Source: Cellulomonas sp. WB94
Lineage (GTDB): Bacteria; Actinomycetota; Actinomycetes; Actinomycetales; Cellulomonadaceae
Length of the DNA stretch: 64,000 bases
Assembly (NCBI RefSeq): GCF_003115775.1
Contig: NZ_QEES01000002.1
Span: 806,001-870,000, forward strand
Direction of reading: 5' to 3'
Of this stretch, positions 45,652 to 54,293 are shown piece by piece (the stretch's first letter is position 1; the number at the start of each line of letters is the position of its first letter). The notes under the pieces are model-generated. The model ran no database searches. It saw only the letters and a list, made by a program, of their open reading frames with translations, and was not told the origin of the DNA. The position numbers were made by a program, and so were the translations under genes.

Positions 45652-46146
45652 TCAGCTCTCGCGCAACGCGTGCGCGACGATGCCCATCGCGGTGCCGAGC
45701 GCGCTCAGCTGGTCGTCGGTCAGGACGTCGATGAGGTGGGTGCGCACCGAGGTGACGTGCGACGGCGCCGCCTCGACGATGCGCTGGAGGCCGAGGTCCG
45801 TCATCGTGCAGTTGACGCCGCGCGCGTCGACCGCACAGGGGTTGCGCTGGACGAGGCCGGCGTCCTCCATGCGGCGGATCGTGTGCGTGAGCCGGCTCCG
45901 CGAGTGGGCGAGCTCGCCCGCCAGCTCGGACATCCGCAGCGTCCGGCCGGGGGCCTCGGACAGCCGCACGAGCACCTCGTACTCGGCGAGCGACAGGGCG
46001 GTGTCCTCGTCGAGCTCTCGCGCGAGGACGTCCATGAGCAGCGCGGTCCCGTCGCGGTAGGCACGCCAGTGGGTCTGCTGCTCGGGCGTGAGCCAGCGGA
46101 CGTCGTCGGTGGTGCCTGGGGTGCGGGTCGAGGCGGTCTGGGTCAT
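45652..46146 (-). CDS. MarR family transcriptional regulator
   Basis: A 164-residue winged-helix regulator. The DNA-binding domain covers about 52-120: ALSLAEYEVLVRLSEAPGR, then MSELAGELAHSRSRLTHTIRRMEDAG (helix-turn-helix), then the wing with RNPCAVDARGVNCTMTD. No Cys sensor like OhrR's N-terminal Cys is seen. It is divergent from yceI; the 134-base gap contains a palindrome, the probable self-operator, so it likely controls both genes. Confidence 0.9.
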   Translation of the reverse strand: MTQTASTRTPGTTDDVRWLTPEQQTHWRAYRDGTALLMDVLARELDEDTALSLAEYEVLVRLSEAPGRTLRMSELAGELAHSRSRLTHTIRRMEDAGLVQRNPCAVDARGVNCTMTDLGLQRIVEAAPSHVTSVRTHLIDVLTDDQLSALGTAMGIVAHALRES

Positions 46147-46181
46147 GGTGGGCTCCGGTCGGGACGAGTTGCGCTGGGGGG

Positions 46182-46210
46182 TTGCGCTCTGCGATCCACT
46201 GTAGTAGAAA
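46182..46210 (+). promoter_or_regulatory. yceI: candidate yceI promoter
   Basis: TTGCGC (46182-46187), a 17-base spacer and TAGAAA (46205-46210) resemble -35 and -10 boxes pointing toward yceI. The -10 lies within the palindrome described next, so a bound MarR protein would block it. This is prediction from two short boxes only. Confidence 0.35.
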
Positions 46211-46221
46211 TGTCAACTACA
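46200..46221. promoter_or_regulatory. palindromic MarR operator candidate
   Basis: TGTAGT is followed after ten bases by ACTACA, an exact inverted repeat of six bases with the length and symmetry of a MarR site. It lies 54 bases upstream of the marR start and 60 bases upstream of yceI. Regulation of both genes is inferred from position. Confidence 0.55.
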
Positions 46222-46233
46222 GGCGATTGACGC

Positions 46234-46258
46234 TTCAACTTTCGCCGATTCAACTTTC
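46234..46258. repeat. direct repeat before yceI
   Basis: Two exact copies of TTCAACTTTC start 15 bases apart (46234-46243 and 46249-46258). They lie between the palindrome and the yceI ribosome-binding site; the 5-base core CAACT also occurs in the palindrome (TCAACTACA). They may be further binding half-sites. Confidence 0.5.
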
Positions 46259-46280
46259 TCACTCTCACACGAGGAGCATC

Positions 46281-46838
46281 ATGAGCACCGCCACCGCACT
46301 CCCCACCGATCTGGTCGCCGGCACCTGGACCATCGACGCGTCGCACAGCGAGGCCGGTTTCTCGGTCCGCCACGCGGGCATCTCGAAGGTCCGCGGCTCC
46401 GTCGCGATCACCGAGGGCACCATCGTCGTCGGCGAGGACCTCACCGTCACGTCGGTCACCGCGACGCTCGACCCGTCGACCATCAGCACCGGCGACGCGG
46501 GCCGCGACGGCCACCTCAAGAGCGCCGACTTCTTCGACGTCGAGCAGTTCGCCACCTGGACGTTCGCCTCGACCTCCGTGACCGCCACGGGCAACGACTA
46601 CGTCATCGTCGGCGACCTCACGATCCACGGCGTGACGAAGTCCATCGAGCTCGAGACCGAGTTCAACGGCACCGCCGTCGACCCGTACAACAACCTGCGC
46701 GCCGGCTTCTCGGCCAGCACGACGATCTCCCGCAAGGAGTTCGGCCTGACCTGGAACGCAGCGCTCGAGGCCGGCGGCGTCCTGGTCAGCGACAAGGTCG
46801 TCATCTCGATCGACATCGCGGCCATCAAGCAGGCCTGA
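46281..46838 (+). CDS. yceI: YceI family lipocalin-like protein
   Basis: A 185-residue beta-barrel protein of the YceI family, which binds isoprenoid or quinone-like lipids in the crystallised members. LVAGTWTIDASHSEAGFSVR at the N-terminus, HLKSADFFDVEQFATWTF and DLTIHGVTKSIELETEF are family motifs. No signal peptide is present, so it is cytoplasmic here, unlike the periplasmic E. coli protein. ATG 46281 is preceded by GAGGAG. Divergent MarR-yceI pairs are frequent in actinobacteria. Terminator at 46851-46889. Confidence 0.93.
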   Translation: MSTATALPTDLVAGTWTIDASHSEAGFSVRHAGISKVRGSVAITEGTIVVGEDLTVTSVTATLDPSTISTGDAGRDGHLKSADFFDVEQFATWTFASTSVTATGNDYVIVGDLTIHGVTKSIELETEFNGTAVDPYNNLRAGFSASTTISRKEFGLTWNAALEAGGVLVSDKVVISIDIAAIKQA

Positions 46839-46850
46839 CACCCCTCGCAC

Positions 46851-46889
46851 GACGCCGGGCGGGTCCTCTCAGGGGACCCGCCCGGCGTC
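46851..46889. terminator. terminator between convergent yceI and glutaredoxin-like gene
   Basis: Sixteen-base arms (46851-46866 and 46874-46889) pair around a short loop. It lies 12 bases after the yceI stop and the same distance beyond the stop of the opposite-strand gene, so it may serve both. Confidence 0.8.
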
Positions 46890-46901
46890 TGTGCGTCCGG
46901 G

Positions 46902-47258
46902 CTAGGACGCCGCGCCGGACGGCCCGGAAGGCGCTGCGGACCCGGGAGCCCCTGCGGCAAGAGCTCGACGGAGCCGGGCCGCGTCGATGCGCCAGTAGCC
47001 CTGCCGGATCCCGTCGACCTCGACGACCGGCACGAGCTCGGAGTACTCGTCGAACACCGACCGACCGCTCGGCAGGGCCGGCACGTCGGGGGCGTCGACG
47101 TCGATCTCGGTCCAGGCCTCCCCCGTCTCGGCGCAGACCTCGGCGACGAGCGCGCGCGCCTCGGTGCACAGGTGGCAGCCGGCGCGCCCGAAAAGGACGA
47201 CCCGGGCAGGATGTCCCGGCGCTCCGGCGGGTGCGGGGACAGGATCGGTGGTCGACAC
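46902..47258 (-). CDS. glutaredoxin-like / DUF836 thiol protein
   Basis: A 118-residue small thioredoxin-fold protein. The redox motif CHLC is in VVLFGRAGCHLCTEARALV (about 20-38), followed by WTEIDVDAPD and LVPVVEVDG with the cis-Pro. It belongs to the glutaredoxin-like DUF836 group found next to HAD phosphatase and redox genes in actinobacteria. The Pro/Ala/Gly-rich tail is uninformative. It is divergent from the HAD gene by 35 bases. Confidence 0.87.
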   Translation of the reverse strand: MSTTDPVPAPAGAPGHPARVVLFGRAGCHLCTEARALVAEVCAETGEAWTEIDVDAPDVPALPSGRSVFDEYSELVPVVEVDGIRQGYWRIDAARLRRALAAGAPGSAAPSGPSGAAS

Positions 47259-47293
47259 GGCACCACCCTAGGCACCGTGGATACAGTGGCCGC

Positions 47294-48127
47294 GTGACCG
47301 AGCCGACCTCGACAGCCCCAGGCCCGTCGGGTCTCGTCGAACCGGCGGCGGCGCCCGCCGGACGCGCGGCAGCATTCTTCGACGTCGACAACACGATCAT
47401 CCGGGGCGCGAGCGCGTTCCACCTGGCTGTCGGGCTCTACCGCCGCGGGTTCTTCCGCAAGTGGGACATCGTGACGTTCGCGATCCACCAGTCGCGCTAC
47501 CTGATGTTCGGCGAGAACCACAAGCAGATCGACGAGGTCCGCGACAAGGGGCTGTCGATCATGACGGGGCACTCCGTCGCCGAGGTCGTGGCGATCGCCG
47601 AGGACATCTACGACGAGGTCCTCAGCCTGCGGATCTTCCCCGGCACCCAGAAGCTCCTCGACGACCACCTCGCCGCAGGTCACGAGGTCTGGCTCATCAC
47701 CGCGACCCCGGTCGAGATCGGCGAGCTCATCGCGCGCCGGCTCGGGGTGACGGGGGCGCTGGGCACGATCGCCGAGCACGAGGACGGCTTCTACACCGGT
47801 CACCTGGTCGGCGACATGCTGCACGGCAAGGCCAAGGCCAGCGCGGTCCGCGAGCTGGCGGAGCGCGAGAACCTCGACCTCACCGCGTCGTACGCGTACG
47901 GCGACTCGACGAACGACGTGCCGATCCTGTCCGAGGTCGGCTTCCCGTGCGCGATCAACCCCGACCGGCGCCTGCGCCGCCACGCGCAGACCGTCGGGTG
48001 GCCGGTCCGGGAGTTCCGCGGCCGGCGTCGGGTGGCCCGTCGCAGCGCGAACCTGGCCAGCCTCGCCGGGCTCGCGTGGGTCGCGGGCCTCGTCGTGCGG
48101 ACGATCCGGCGCAGCGCCCGGCTCTGA
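47294..48127 (+). CDS. HAD-IB family phosphatase (SerB-like)
   Basis: A 277-residue HAD hydrolase of subfamily IB. AAFFDVDNTIIRGASAFH (about 27-44) holds the nucleophilic Asp, VWLITATPVEIGELIARR (about 134-151) the Thr motif, HGKAKASAVREL the Lys motif, and YAYGDSTNDVPILSEVG the metal Asp pair. The C-terminal hydrophobic helix suggests membrane contact, as in the actinobacterial relatives (Rv0505c/Rv3661 type). Phosphoserine or phospholipid substrates have been proposed for these; the true one is unknown. GTG 47294 begins right after the divergent gap. Confidence 0.9.
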   Translation: MTEPTSTAPGPSGLVEPAAAPAGRAAAFFDVDNTIIRGASAFHLAVGLYRRGFFRKWDIVTFAIHQSRYLMFGENHKQIDEVRDKGLSIMTGHSVAEVVAIAEDIYDEVLSLRIFPGTQKLLDDHLAAGHEVWLITATPVEIGELIARRLGVTGALGTIAEHEDGFYTGHLVGDMLHGKAKASAVRELAERENLDLTASYAYGDSTNDVPILSEVGFPCAINPDRRLRRHAQTVGWPVREFRGRRRVARRSANLASLAGLAWVAGLVVRTIRRSARL

Positions 48128-48176
48128 GCCGCTCCCGCCTCCCCCGCGACGACGCGCACCCGCTAAGGTCGCGGGC

Positions 48177-48713
48177 GTGAGCGAACGAGTGCGGCGCGCG
48201 ACGGTCGAGGATGCCGCCGACCTCGCCTGGCTCGCGGCCGTCACCTTCCCCCTCGCGTGCCCGCCGGGCTCGACGCGCGCGGACCAGCAGGCGTTCATCG
48301 ACGCGGTGCTGTCCGTGGAGCGCTTCACCGAGTACCTCGCGGATCCCGCGCGGGTGCTGCTCGTCGCGCACGACGACGCGGAGCCCGAGCCGATCGGCTA
48401 CACGATGCTGGTCGAGGGCGAGCCGGCTGACGTCGAGGTCCGCGCGGCGATCACCCTGCGGCCGACCGTCGAGCTGTCGAAGTGCTACGTGCTGCCGGGC
48501 CACCACGGGCAGGGCGTCTCCGCGGCGCTCATGGCCGCGACGCTCGACGCCGCCCGACGCACGGGCGCCCGCGGGATGTGGCTCGGCGTCAACCAGCTCA
48601 ACGAGCGCGCGCAGGGCTTCTACCGACGGTCCGGGTTCGTGCGTGTCGGCACCAAGCACTTCCAGGTCGGCAACCGCCTCGAGGACGACTTCGTCCTCGA
48701 GCTCACGCTCTGA
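48177..48713 (+). CDS. GNAT family N-acetyltransferase
   Basis: A 178-residue acetyltransferase. Motif A is ELSKCYVLPGHHGQGVSAALMAATLDAA (read in parts), with the acetyl-CoA pyrophosphate loop HHGQGVSAAL (about 104-113). GMWLGVNQLNERAQGFYRRSGF follows as motif B. Substrate not evident. The start at 48177 (GTG) lies 49 bases after the HAD gene. Confidence 0.88.
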   Translation: MSERVRRATVEDAADLAWLAAVTFPLACPPGSTRADQQAFIDAVLSVERFTEYLADPARVLLVAHDDAEPEPIGYTMLVEGEPADVEVRAAITLRPTVELSKCYVLPGHHGQGVSAALMAATLDAARRTGARGMWLGVNQLNERAQGFYRRSGFVRVGTKHFQVGNRLEDDFVLELTL

Positions 48714-48753
48714 GCCCGCCGGCCACGCAGCAGCCAGCGGGCGGCGCCGGCGG

Positions 48754-49827
48754 TCAGCTCGTGGCCGGCCGCTGCTCGTCGGCGGTCGTCAGCACCGGCC
48801 ACCCGTCGGGGTCCCACGCGACCTTGCGGATCGCCAGCTGGAAGTCCCCGCCGAGGTGCGTCGCGTAGTAGTGGAACGCGAGATACCCGTTCGAGTACGA
48901 CTCGCCGCCCGGGCCGACCATGTCGCCGCGCGTGGCGAGCAGCTGCTCCCCGCCGTCGGCGGCCATGTCCGCACCTGACCGGTCCACGTACGGCCCGGTG
49001 ACCGCCCGCGAGCGGCCGACCACCATGTTGTAGGTCGAGGCGCTCGCGCGGCAGCACAGGTCGCGCGACACGAACAGGTAGAACCAGCCGTCGTGCCGCA
49101 CGATCGTCGGCGCCTCGATCGCGTTCGGCGGCACGGTGTGGGACGCGAGGTGCACCGGAGCAGCCGACGGGTCGGCCGGCAGGCCGCTCGGCCACTCGAG
49201 CCTGATCATCTGGATGCCGCCCCAGAACGACCCGAAGGCCATCCAGGGCGTGCCGTCGGCGTCCTCGACGATGCCCGGATCGATCGCGTTGTAGTCGCTC
49301 GACCCGGGGGTCGAGCGCCACACCTCGCCGCGGTCGACCCACGCGTACGCGGGGTCGGCGGCGTCGAGGGTCGTGTTCGTGAGCAGCCCGATGACCGAGC
49401 GGTTGGAGCCGAACGAGGACGCGGCGTAGTACAGGTAGTACGTGCCGTCGTGCAGGGAGACGTCGGGCGCCCAGAAGTTCGTGACTCCCGGCACCACGGC
49501 GCGCACCCAGGCCGGCTCGGTCGCGGCGTCCCAGACGGTGCCTGCCGTGGTCCACGCCTGCCCGTCGGGTGACGTGCGGATCTGGATCGCACCCTTGGCG
49601 ACGCTCGCGTCGCCCGTCGAGAACACGTACCAGGGCTGCCCGTCGGTGCCCGCGACGATCGCCGGGTCGTGCGCCCGGAGGTCGCCCGAGAGCTCGAGCG
49701 CCGTCGCTGCGCTGCTCGCCGAGCCGGGACCGCCCGAGGCCCGCCACCAGACGGCTCCCCCGGCGGCGACCAGCACGGCGAGCGCCACGGCGAGTGCGAC
49801 GCGTCTCGATGCGAGCGATGCGCGCAC
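48754..49827 (-). CDS. GH43 family arabinan-degrading enzyme, secreted or membrane-anchored
   Basis: A 357-residue glycoside hydrolase family 43 protein. An N-terminal hydrophobic segment (about 10-28) is followed by the five-bladed propeller starting LRAHDPAIVAGTDGQPWYVF with the catalytic Asp base, TNFWAPDVSLHDGTYYLYYAASSFG (read in parts), DYNAIDPGIVEDADGTPWMAFGSF with the modulating Asp, and NAIEAPTIVRHDGWFYLFVS with the Glu acid. The pattern is of arabinan endo-1,5-alpha-L-arabinosidases. Since an uncleaved anchor is possible, location is outside the membrane. It begins only four bases behind the GH51 stop, so the two form an operon. Confidence 0.87.
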   Translation of the reverse strand: MRASLASRRVALAVALAVLVAAGGAVWWRASGGPGSASSAATALELSGDLRAHDPAIVAGTDGQPWYVFSTGDASVAKGAIQIRTSPDGQAWTTAGTVWDAATEPAWVRAVVPGVTNFWAPDVSLHDGTYYLYYAASSFGSNRSVIGLLTNTTLDAADPAYAWVDRGEVWRSTPGSSDYNAIDPGIVEDADGTPWMAFGSFWGGIQMIRLEWPSGLPADPSAAPVHLASHTVPPNAIEAPTIVRHDGWFYLFVSRDLCCRASASTYNMVVGRSRAVTGPYVDRSGADMAADGGEQLLATRGDMVGPGGESYSNGYLAFHYYATHLGGDFQLAIRKVAWDPDGWPVLTTADEQRPATS

Positions 49828-49831
49828 GCGG

Positions 49832-51343
49832 TCAGCTGCCCAGCCGGACGACGTTCCACGACACCGGCGGCACCTGGACCGTCAGCCGGCCGTCGACGAG
49901 CGCGGCGGTGGAGTTGTGCCGCGGGAGCACCGAGGTCGCGTCGTCGACCGTCGCGGCCCACGTGTGGTCGGGGTTCGCGAGCGACGTGGCCGCCACGACC
50001 CGGGCGAGACCGGGCAGCGACCGCACGTCGACGCTGAGCTCGACCGTCTCGGTGAGGGAGCGGTTGACCGCGAACAGCGCGACGGCCCCCGTCTCGGCGT
50101 CCCACGTCGCGACCGCGTCGACGACGGGGACCGCGCCGAACTTGGCGGTCTCGTACGTCGGCGCGTCGATCGCGACCTGGAGGACGTCCCCGACGGCGTG
50201 CTCCGAGGCCTGCGCGAACGGGTGGAACGTCGTCTGCCGCCAGGACCGCCCGCCAGGCTCGGTCATGATCGGCGCAATGACGTTGACGAGCTGCGCGAGG
50301 CTCGCCGAGTGCACACGGTCCGTGTGGCGCAGCAACGAGATGAGCAGGTTGCCGACGACGACGGCGTCGGCGACGTTGTACCGGTCCTCGAGCAGGACGG
50401 GCGCGACGGGCCAGTCGTGGCCGGTCGGGGGCTTCGACTCGGCCCGCTGCTGGTACCAGACGTTCCACTCGTCGAACGAGATGTGGATGCGCTTGGAGGC
50501 TCGCTTGGCCGACCGCACCGCGTCTGCGGTCGCGGTGACCGACTCGACGAACTGGTCCATGTCGACCGCCGACGCGAGGAACGAGCCGAGGTCGCCGTCC
50601 TCCTCCCAGTAGTACGCGTGGGCCGAGATGTAGTCGACGTGCTCGTACGCCTCGCCGAGCACGATGCGCTCCCACTCGCCGAAGGTCGGCATGTGCCGAC
50701 CCGACGAGCCGCACGCGACCAGCTCGAGGTCCGGGTCGATCATCCGCATCGCGCGCGCCGTCTCGGCCGCGAGGCGCCCGTACTCGTGGGCGGTCTTGTG
50801 CCCGATCTGCCACGGCCCGTCCATCTCGTTCCCGAGGCACCACATCCGGACGTCGTGCGGTTCGACGGCGCCGTTGGCGCGTCGCAGGTCGGACAGCCGG
50901 GTGCCGCCGCGCACGTTGCAGTACTCGAGCAGGTCGAGGGCCTCCTGGACGCCGCGCGTCCCGAGGTTGACGGCCATCATCGGCTCGGTGCCGGCCTTGG
51001 CCGACCAGCGCATGAACTCGTCGACGCCGACGAGGTTCGGGTCGGACGAGTGCCACGCGAGGTCGAGCCGCGTCGGCCGGTCCGCCCGCGGCCCGACGCC
51101 GTCCTCCCACCGGTACCCGGAGACGAAGTTGCCACCGGGGTAGCGCACGGTGGAGATACCGAGCTCACGCGTGAGGTCGATGACGTCACCGCGGAACCCG
51201 TCCTCGTCGGCGGTCGGGTGACCGGGGTCGTGGATGCCGGTGTAGACGCACCGACCCAGGTGCTCGACGAACGATCCGAACGTGCGGCGCCTGACCGGCC
51301 CTACGCGGAACGCGGGGTCGAGGGTGAGCGAGACGGGCAGCAT
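49832..51343 (-). CDS. abfA: GH51 alpha-L-arabinofuranosidase
   Basis: A 503-residue retaining arabinofuranosidase without a signal peptide, so it acts in the cytoplasm on imported arabino-oligosaccharides. The acid/base Glu173 is in MWCLGNEMDG and the nucleophile Glu292 in HISFDEWNVWY, within two residues of the Geobacillus enzyme's E175 and E294. GISTVRYPGGNFVSGYRWED and HAYYWEEDGD are family motifs. The first residues, with VRRRTFGSFVEHLGRCVYTG, are canonical. An operator-like site lies 62 bases before the ATG (51405-51416). The GH43 gene follows. Confidence 0.94.
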   Translation of the reverse strand: MLPVSLTLDPAFRVGPVRRRTFGSFVEHLGRCVYTGIHDPGHPTADEDGFRGDVIDLTRELGISTVRYPGGNFVSGYRWEDGVGPRADRPTRLDLAWHSSDPNLVGVDEFMRWSAKAGTEPMMAVNLGTRGVQEALDLLEYCNVRGGTRLSDLRRANGAVEPHDVRMWCLGNEMDGPWQIGHKTAHEYGRLAAETARAMRMIDPDLELVACGSSGRHMPTFGEWERIVLGEAYEHVDYISAHAYYWEEDGDLGSFLASAVDMDQFVESVTATADAVRSAKRASKRIHISFDEWNVWYQQRAESKPPTGHDWPVAPVLLEDRYNVADAVVVGNLLISLLRHTDRVHSASLAQLVNVIAPIMTEPGGRSWRQTTFHPFAQASEHAVGDVLQVAIDAPTYETAKFGAVPVVDAVATWDAETGAVALFAVNRSLTETVELSVDVRSLPGLARVVAATSLANPDHTWAATVDDATSVLPRHNSTAALVDGRLTVQVPPVSWNVVRLGS

Positions 51344-51404
51344 GCGTGCTCCTTGTCGACGGTGACGAGTCGCGGGCCATCGGCCCTTCCCTGAAGACGG
51401 GTTC

Positions 51405-51416
51405 TACATCGTTGTA
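51405..51416. promoter_or_regulatory. LacI-type operator candidate O1
   Basis: TACATCGTTGTA, embedded in TCTACATCGTTGTAGA, a near-palindrome with two central mismatches. It lies 62 bases upstream of GH51. The same 12 bases recur at 56461 before the LacI gene, and a variant occurs at 51537. Confidence 0.65.
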
Positions 51417-51506
51417 GATGCATCATGCCTGCCGGCCTCGGCCCCGTCAACACCCTCGCCCGAGCCGAGATCCGGCTCGCCGGGATGTCCGTTACTCGAT
51501 CGTTGC

Positions 51507-51535
51507 TTGACCCGGCGCGCGCGGCGTGCGATGTT
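51507..51535 (+). promoter_or_regulatory. candidate promoter of the sugar ABC operon
   Basis: TTGACC (51507-51512), a spacer of 17 bases and GATGTT (51530-51535) read toward the binding-protein gene. The operator at 51537-51548 begins one base after the -10, where a repressor would block initiation. The -10 match is weak. Confidence 0.4.
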
Positions 51536-51536
51536 G

Positions 51537-51548
51537 TGCAACGTTGTA
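51537..51548. promoter_or_regulatory. LacI-type operator candidate O2
   Basis: TGCAACGTTGTA contains the perfect palindrome CAACGTTG and differs from the O1/O3 sequence in two positions. It lies just after the predicted promoter of the ABC operon. Confidence 0.6.
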
Positions 51549-51857
51549 GATACGAGGTCAAGGGCGATCCCGTCGTCGACGCTCCGGCGCCGGCGAAGCT
51601 GAGGAACCGTCGACGGCACGCGCCGTCGCACGTTTCACCCGGCATCGCGCTCGACCTCCCGCACCACGTAGGGAGGCAGCACCGCGAGCGCGTCGAGCAC
51701 CTCGGCGCCTCATCCGGAACGTCGGCCGCCGGCTCCCTTCGCACCGCGACGGTGCTGCACCGTCGTCGACGCAGCACCACGAGACCGCACGACGGACGTG
51801 CTCCTCCGCAGGACCGCATCTGTGCATCGCCGCACATCACCGAGAGGAAGATCATCG
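51549..51857 (+). other. 309-base leader before the binding-protein gene, no gene seen
   Basis: The interval between operator O2 and the ATG at 51858 holds no ORF with convincing codon bias on either strand. There is no clear terminator-like hairpin and no riboswitch that I recognise. Only the ribosome-binding site GAGAGGAAG near 51842-51850 is evident. The remainder of the 514-base gap (51344-51548) holds the operators and promoter listed separately. Confidence 0.5.
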
Positions 51858-53245
51858 ATGAAGAGATCCCTAGCCGTCGGCACAGCCGCCGTCGGACTGC
51901 TGGCCCTGGCGCTCGGCGCGTGCTCGAGCGGTGGCGGCGGAACCACCACCACTGACGGGACGTCAGGTGCCGCGACCGCAGCCGCGGGCGACTCCGGCTC
52001 GTGCACGAACAAGATCGTCAACGCGGACGCCAAGCAGGTGACGGTCTGGGCCTGGTACCCGGCGTTCGAACAGGTCGTCGACCTGTTCAACAACTCGCAC
52101 AAGGACATCCAGATCTGCTGGAGCAACGCGGGCCAGGGCAACGACGAGTACACGAAGTTCAGCACCGCGGTCGAGGCCGGGTCGGGCGCGCCTGACGTCG
52201 TCATGCTCGAGACCGAGGTCCTGTCGAGCTTCACGATCCGCAACGCGCTCGTCGACCTGTCGAAGTACGGCGCGGCCGACGTCAAGAAGAACTACTCCGA
52301 CGGTGTCTGGAAGGACGTCACCAGCGGCGACGCGGTCTACGCGATCCCCGTCGACGGCGGCCCGATGGGCATGCTCTACCGCAAGGACCTCTTCGACAAG
52401 GCCGGCATCACGACGCCCCCGACGACGTGGGACGAGTTCGCCGCCGACGCGCAGAAGATGCGTGACTCCGGCTCCAAGGCGGTCTTCACCGACTTCCCGA
52501 CGAACGGGCGCGCCTACCTGCAGGCGCTCTTCGCGCAGAAGGGCTCGACGCCGTACGTCTACGACGCCGCCAAGCCGACCGACATCTCGATCAAGCTGGA
52601 CGACCAGGGCAGCAAGGACGTCATGGCGTACTGGCAGGGCCTCGTCGACAAGGGCCTCGTCGGCACCGACGACGCGTTCACGACGGACTACAACACGAAG
52701 CTGGTCGACGGCAGCTACGCCGTCTACCTCGCCGCCGCGTGGGGCCCCGGCTACCTGTCCGGGCTGTCGGGCACCGACCCCACAGCTGTCTGGCAGGCCG
52801 CGCCGATCCCGCAGTGGGACGCGTCCTCGCCGGTCCAGATCAACTGGGGCGGGTCGACCTTCGCGGTCACGTCGCAGGCGAAGGACCCGGAGGCCGCGGC
52901 CACGGTCGCGAAGGAGGTCTTCGGCACCGAGGAGGCGTGGAAGGTCGGCATCGAGAAGGGCGCTCTGTTCCCGCTGTGGAAGCCCATCCTCGAGTCGGAC
53001 TACTTCACGAACCTCGCGTACCCGTTCTTCGGGGCCAGAAGATCAACCAGGACGTCTTCCTCAAGGCGTCGCAGGGCTACAAGGGCTTCACGTGGAGCCC
53101 GTTCCAGAACTTCGCCTACGACAAGCTGACCGAAGAGGCCAACGCTGCGGTCGTGCAGAAGACGAAGTCGACGGATGATGCGATCGACAACCTCCAGAAG
53201 ACGGTCGTCGACTACGCCAAGGCCCAGGGCTTCGCGGTCAAGTAG
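51858..53245 (+). pseudogene. arabino-oligosaccharide ABC solute-binding lipoprotein with a one-base frameshift
   Basis: A family-1 (MalE/MsmE-type) binding protein. The signal peptide has lipobox LGAC (Cys22), followed by a Gly/Thr/Ala linker and QVTVWAWYPAFEQVVDLFN, GSGAPDVVMLETEVL, IPVDGGPMGMLYRKDLF and GITTPPTTWDEFAADAQ. The frame runs to about 53034, where a four-base G run (53031-53034, TTCGGGGCC) slips it. The right C-terminus continues one frame over as QKINQDVFLKASQGYKGFTW and ends at 53245. One more G gives a normal protein of about 462 residues. The clean coding on both sides argues for a recent change or a sequencing error. ATG 51858 has a good ribosome-binding site. Two permease genes follow. 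Confidence 0.87.
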
Positions 53246-53324
53246 TCCGTAGGGGACGTCGCCGGGTCGGGTCGCACGCCGACCCGACCCGGCGGCGGAC
53301 CCGTCATCGACACTGGGAGATCCC

Positions 53325-54293
53325 ATGACCAACCCCACAGCGACCGGCGCGCACGCCGCGCTGCCGACCGACCAGCGGATGCCTCGCACCCCGATCGTGC
53401 TCAATCCTCGAGCCGGGCACGACCGGCGTCGCCAGCGGTTCGGCTGGGCCTTCGTCGCACCGTTCGCGGTCGTCTTCGCGGTGTTCCTGGTCGCCCCGCT
53501 CGGCTATGCCTTCTGGCTGAGCCTGCAGACGAAGACGCTGGCTGCCGGCACGCACTTCTCGGGCCTGGGCAACTACACGAAGGCCTTCACCGACCCGCTG
53601 TTCCTCCAGGGCGTCTGGCTGGTGGCACGCTTCGCGCTCATCCTCATCCCGCTGCAGATGCTCGTGTCGCTCGTCGCGGCGCTCGTCCTCGACAACCTCA
53701 CGACGCGGCTGTCGCGGTTCGCCCGGCTCGCGATCTTCGTGCCGTACGCGGTGCCGGTCGTCATCGGCGCCCTCATGTGGGGCTTCCTCTACAGCCCGCG
53801 CTTCGGGCCGCTCAAGTCCCTGTTCGGGTTGTTCGGCGCTGACGCGCCCTTCCTGCTCAGCCCGCAGAACGTCTTCGGCGGGCTCATCAACGTCGTGACC
53901 TGGCAGTGGGCCGGGTACTACATGATCATCATCTACTCGGCCCTGCGCGGGATCGACCCCTCGATCTACGAGGCGGCCCGCATCGACGGCGCCAAGGGCT
54001 GGCAGATCGCCACGCGCATCAAGGTCCCGATGATCTCCTCGGCGCTCATCCTGATCCTCGTGTTCGCGCTCATCGGCACGCTGCAGTTCTTCACCGAGCC
54101 GCAGGTCCTGCGGCCTGTGGCGGCCGGGTCGATCAACTCGTCGTACACGCCCAACATGTACGCGTTCACGCTCGCGTTCTCGTACTCGCAGTTCAACTAC
54201 GCGTCGGCGATCTCGTTCGCGCTCGGCGCCGTGGTGTTCATCGGGTCGTACTCGTTCCTGTTCCTGACCCGCAAGAAGAACGGACTCGTCTGA
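53325..54293 (+). CDS. sugar ABC transporter permease (MalF type)
   Basis: A 322-residue permease with six membrane helices. The ATPase-contact (EAA) loop is IYEAARIDGAKGWQIATRIKVPM (about 211-233). The N-terminal 40 residues are a hydrophilic leader. It partners the MalG-type gene that follows and the binding protein before it. No ATPase gene is in the locus, so an MsiK/MsmK-like shared ATPase encoded elsewhere is likely, as in Streptomyces (inference). It lies 79 bases behind the binding protein and overlaps the next gene by one base. Confidence 0.92.
   Translation: MTNPTATGAHAALPTDQRMPRTPIVLNPRAGHDRRRQRFGWAFVAPFAVVFAVFLVAPLGYAFWLSLQTKTLAAGTHFSGLGNYTKAFTDPLFLQGVWLVARFALILIPLQMLVSLVAALVLDNLTTRLSRFARLAIFVPYAVPVVIGALMWGFLYSPRFGPLKSLFGLFGADAPFLLSPQNVFGGLINVVTWQWAGYYMIIIYSALRGIDPSIYEAARIDGAKGWQIATRIKVPMISSALILILVFALIGTLQFFTEPQVLRPVAAGSINSSYTPNMYAFTLAFSYSQFNYASAISFALGAVVFIGSYSFLFLTRKKNGLV

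Noticed and set aside
51425-51955. 176-codon frame in the gap before the binding-protein gene
   Set aside because: It would cover the operators, the ribosome-binding site and the signal peptide of the real gene, and lacks codon bias.
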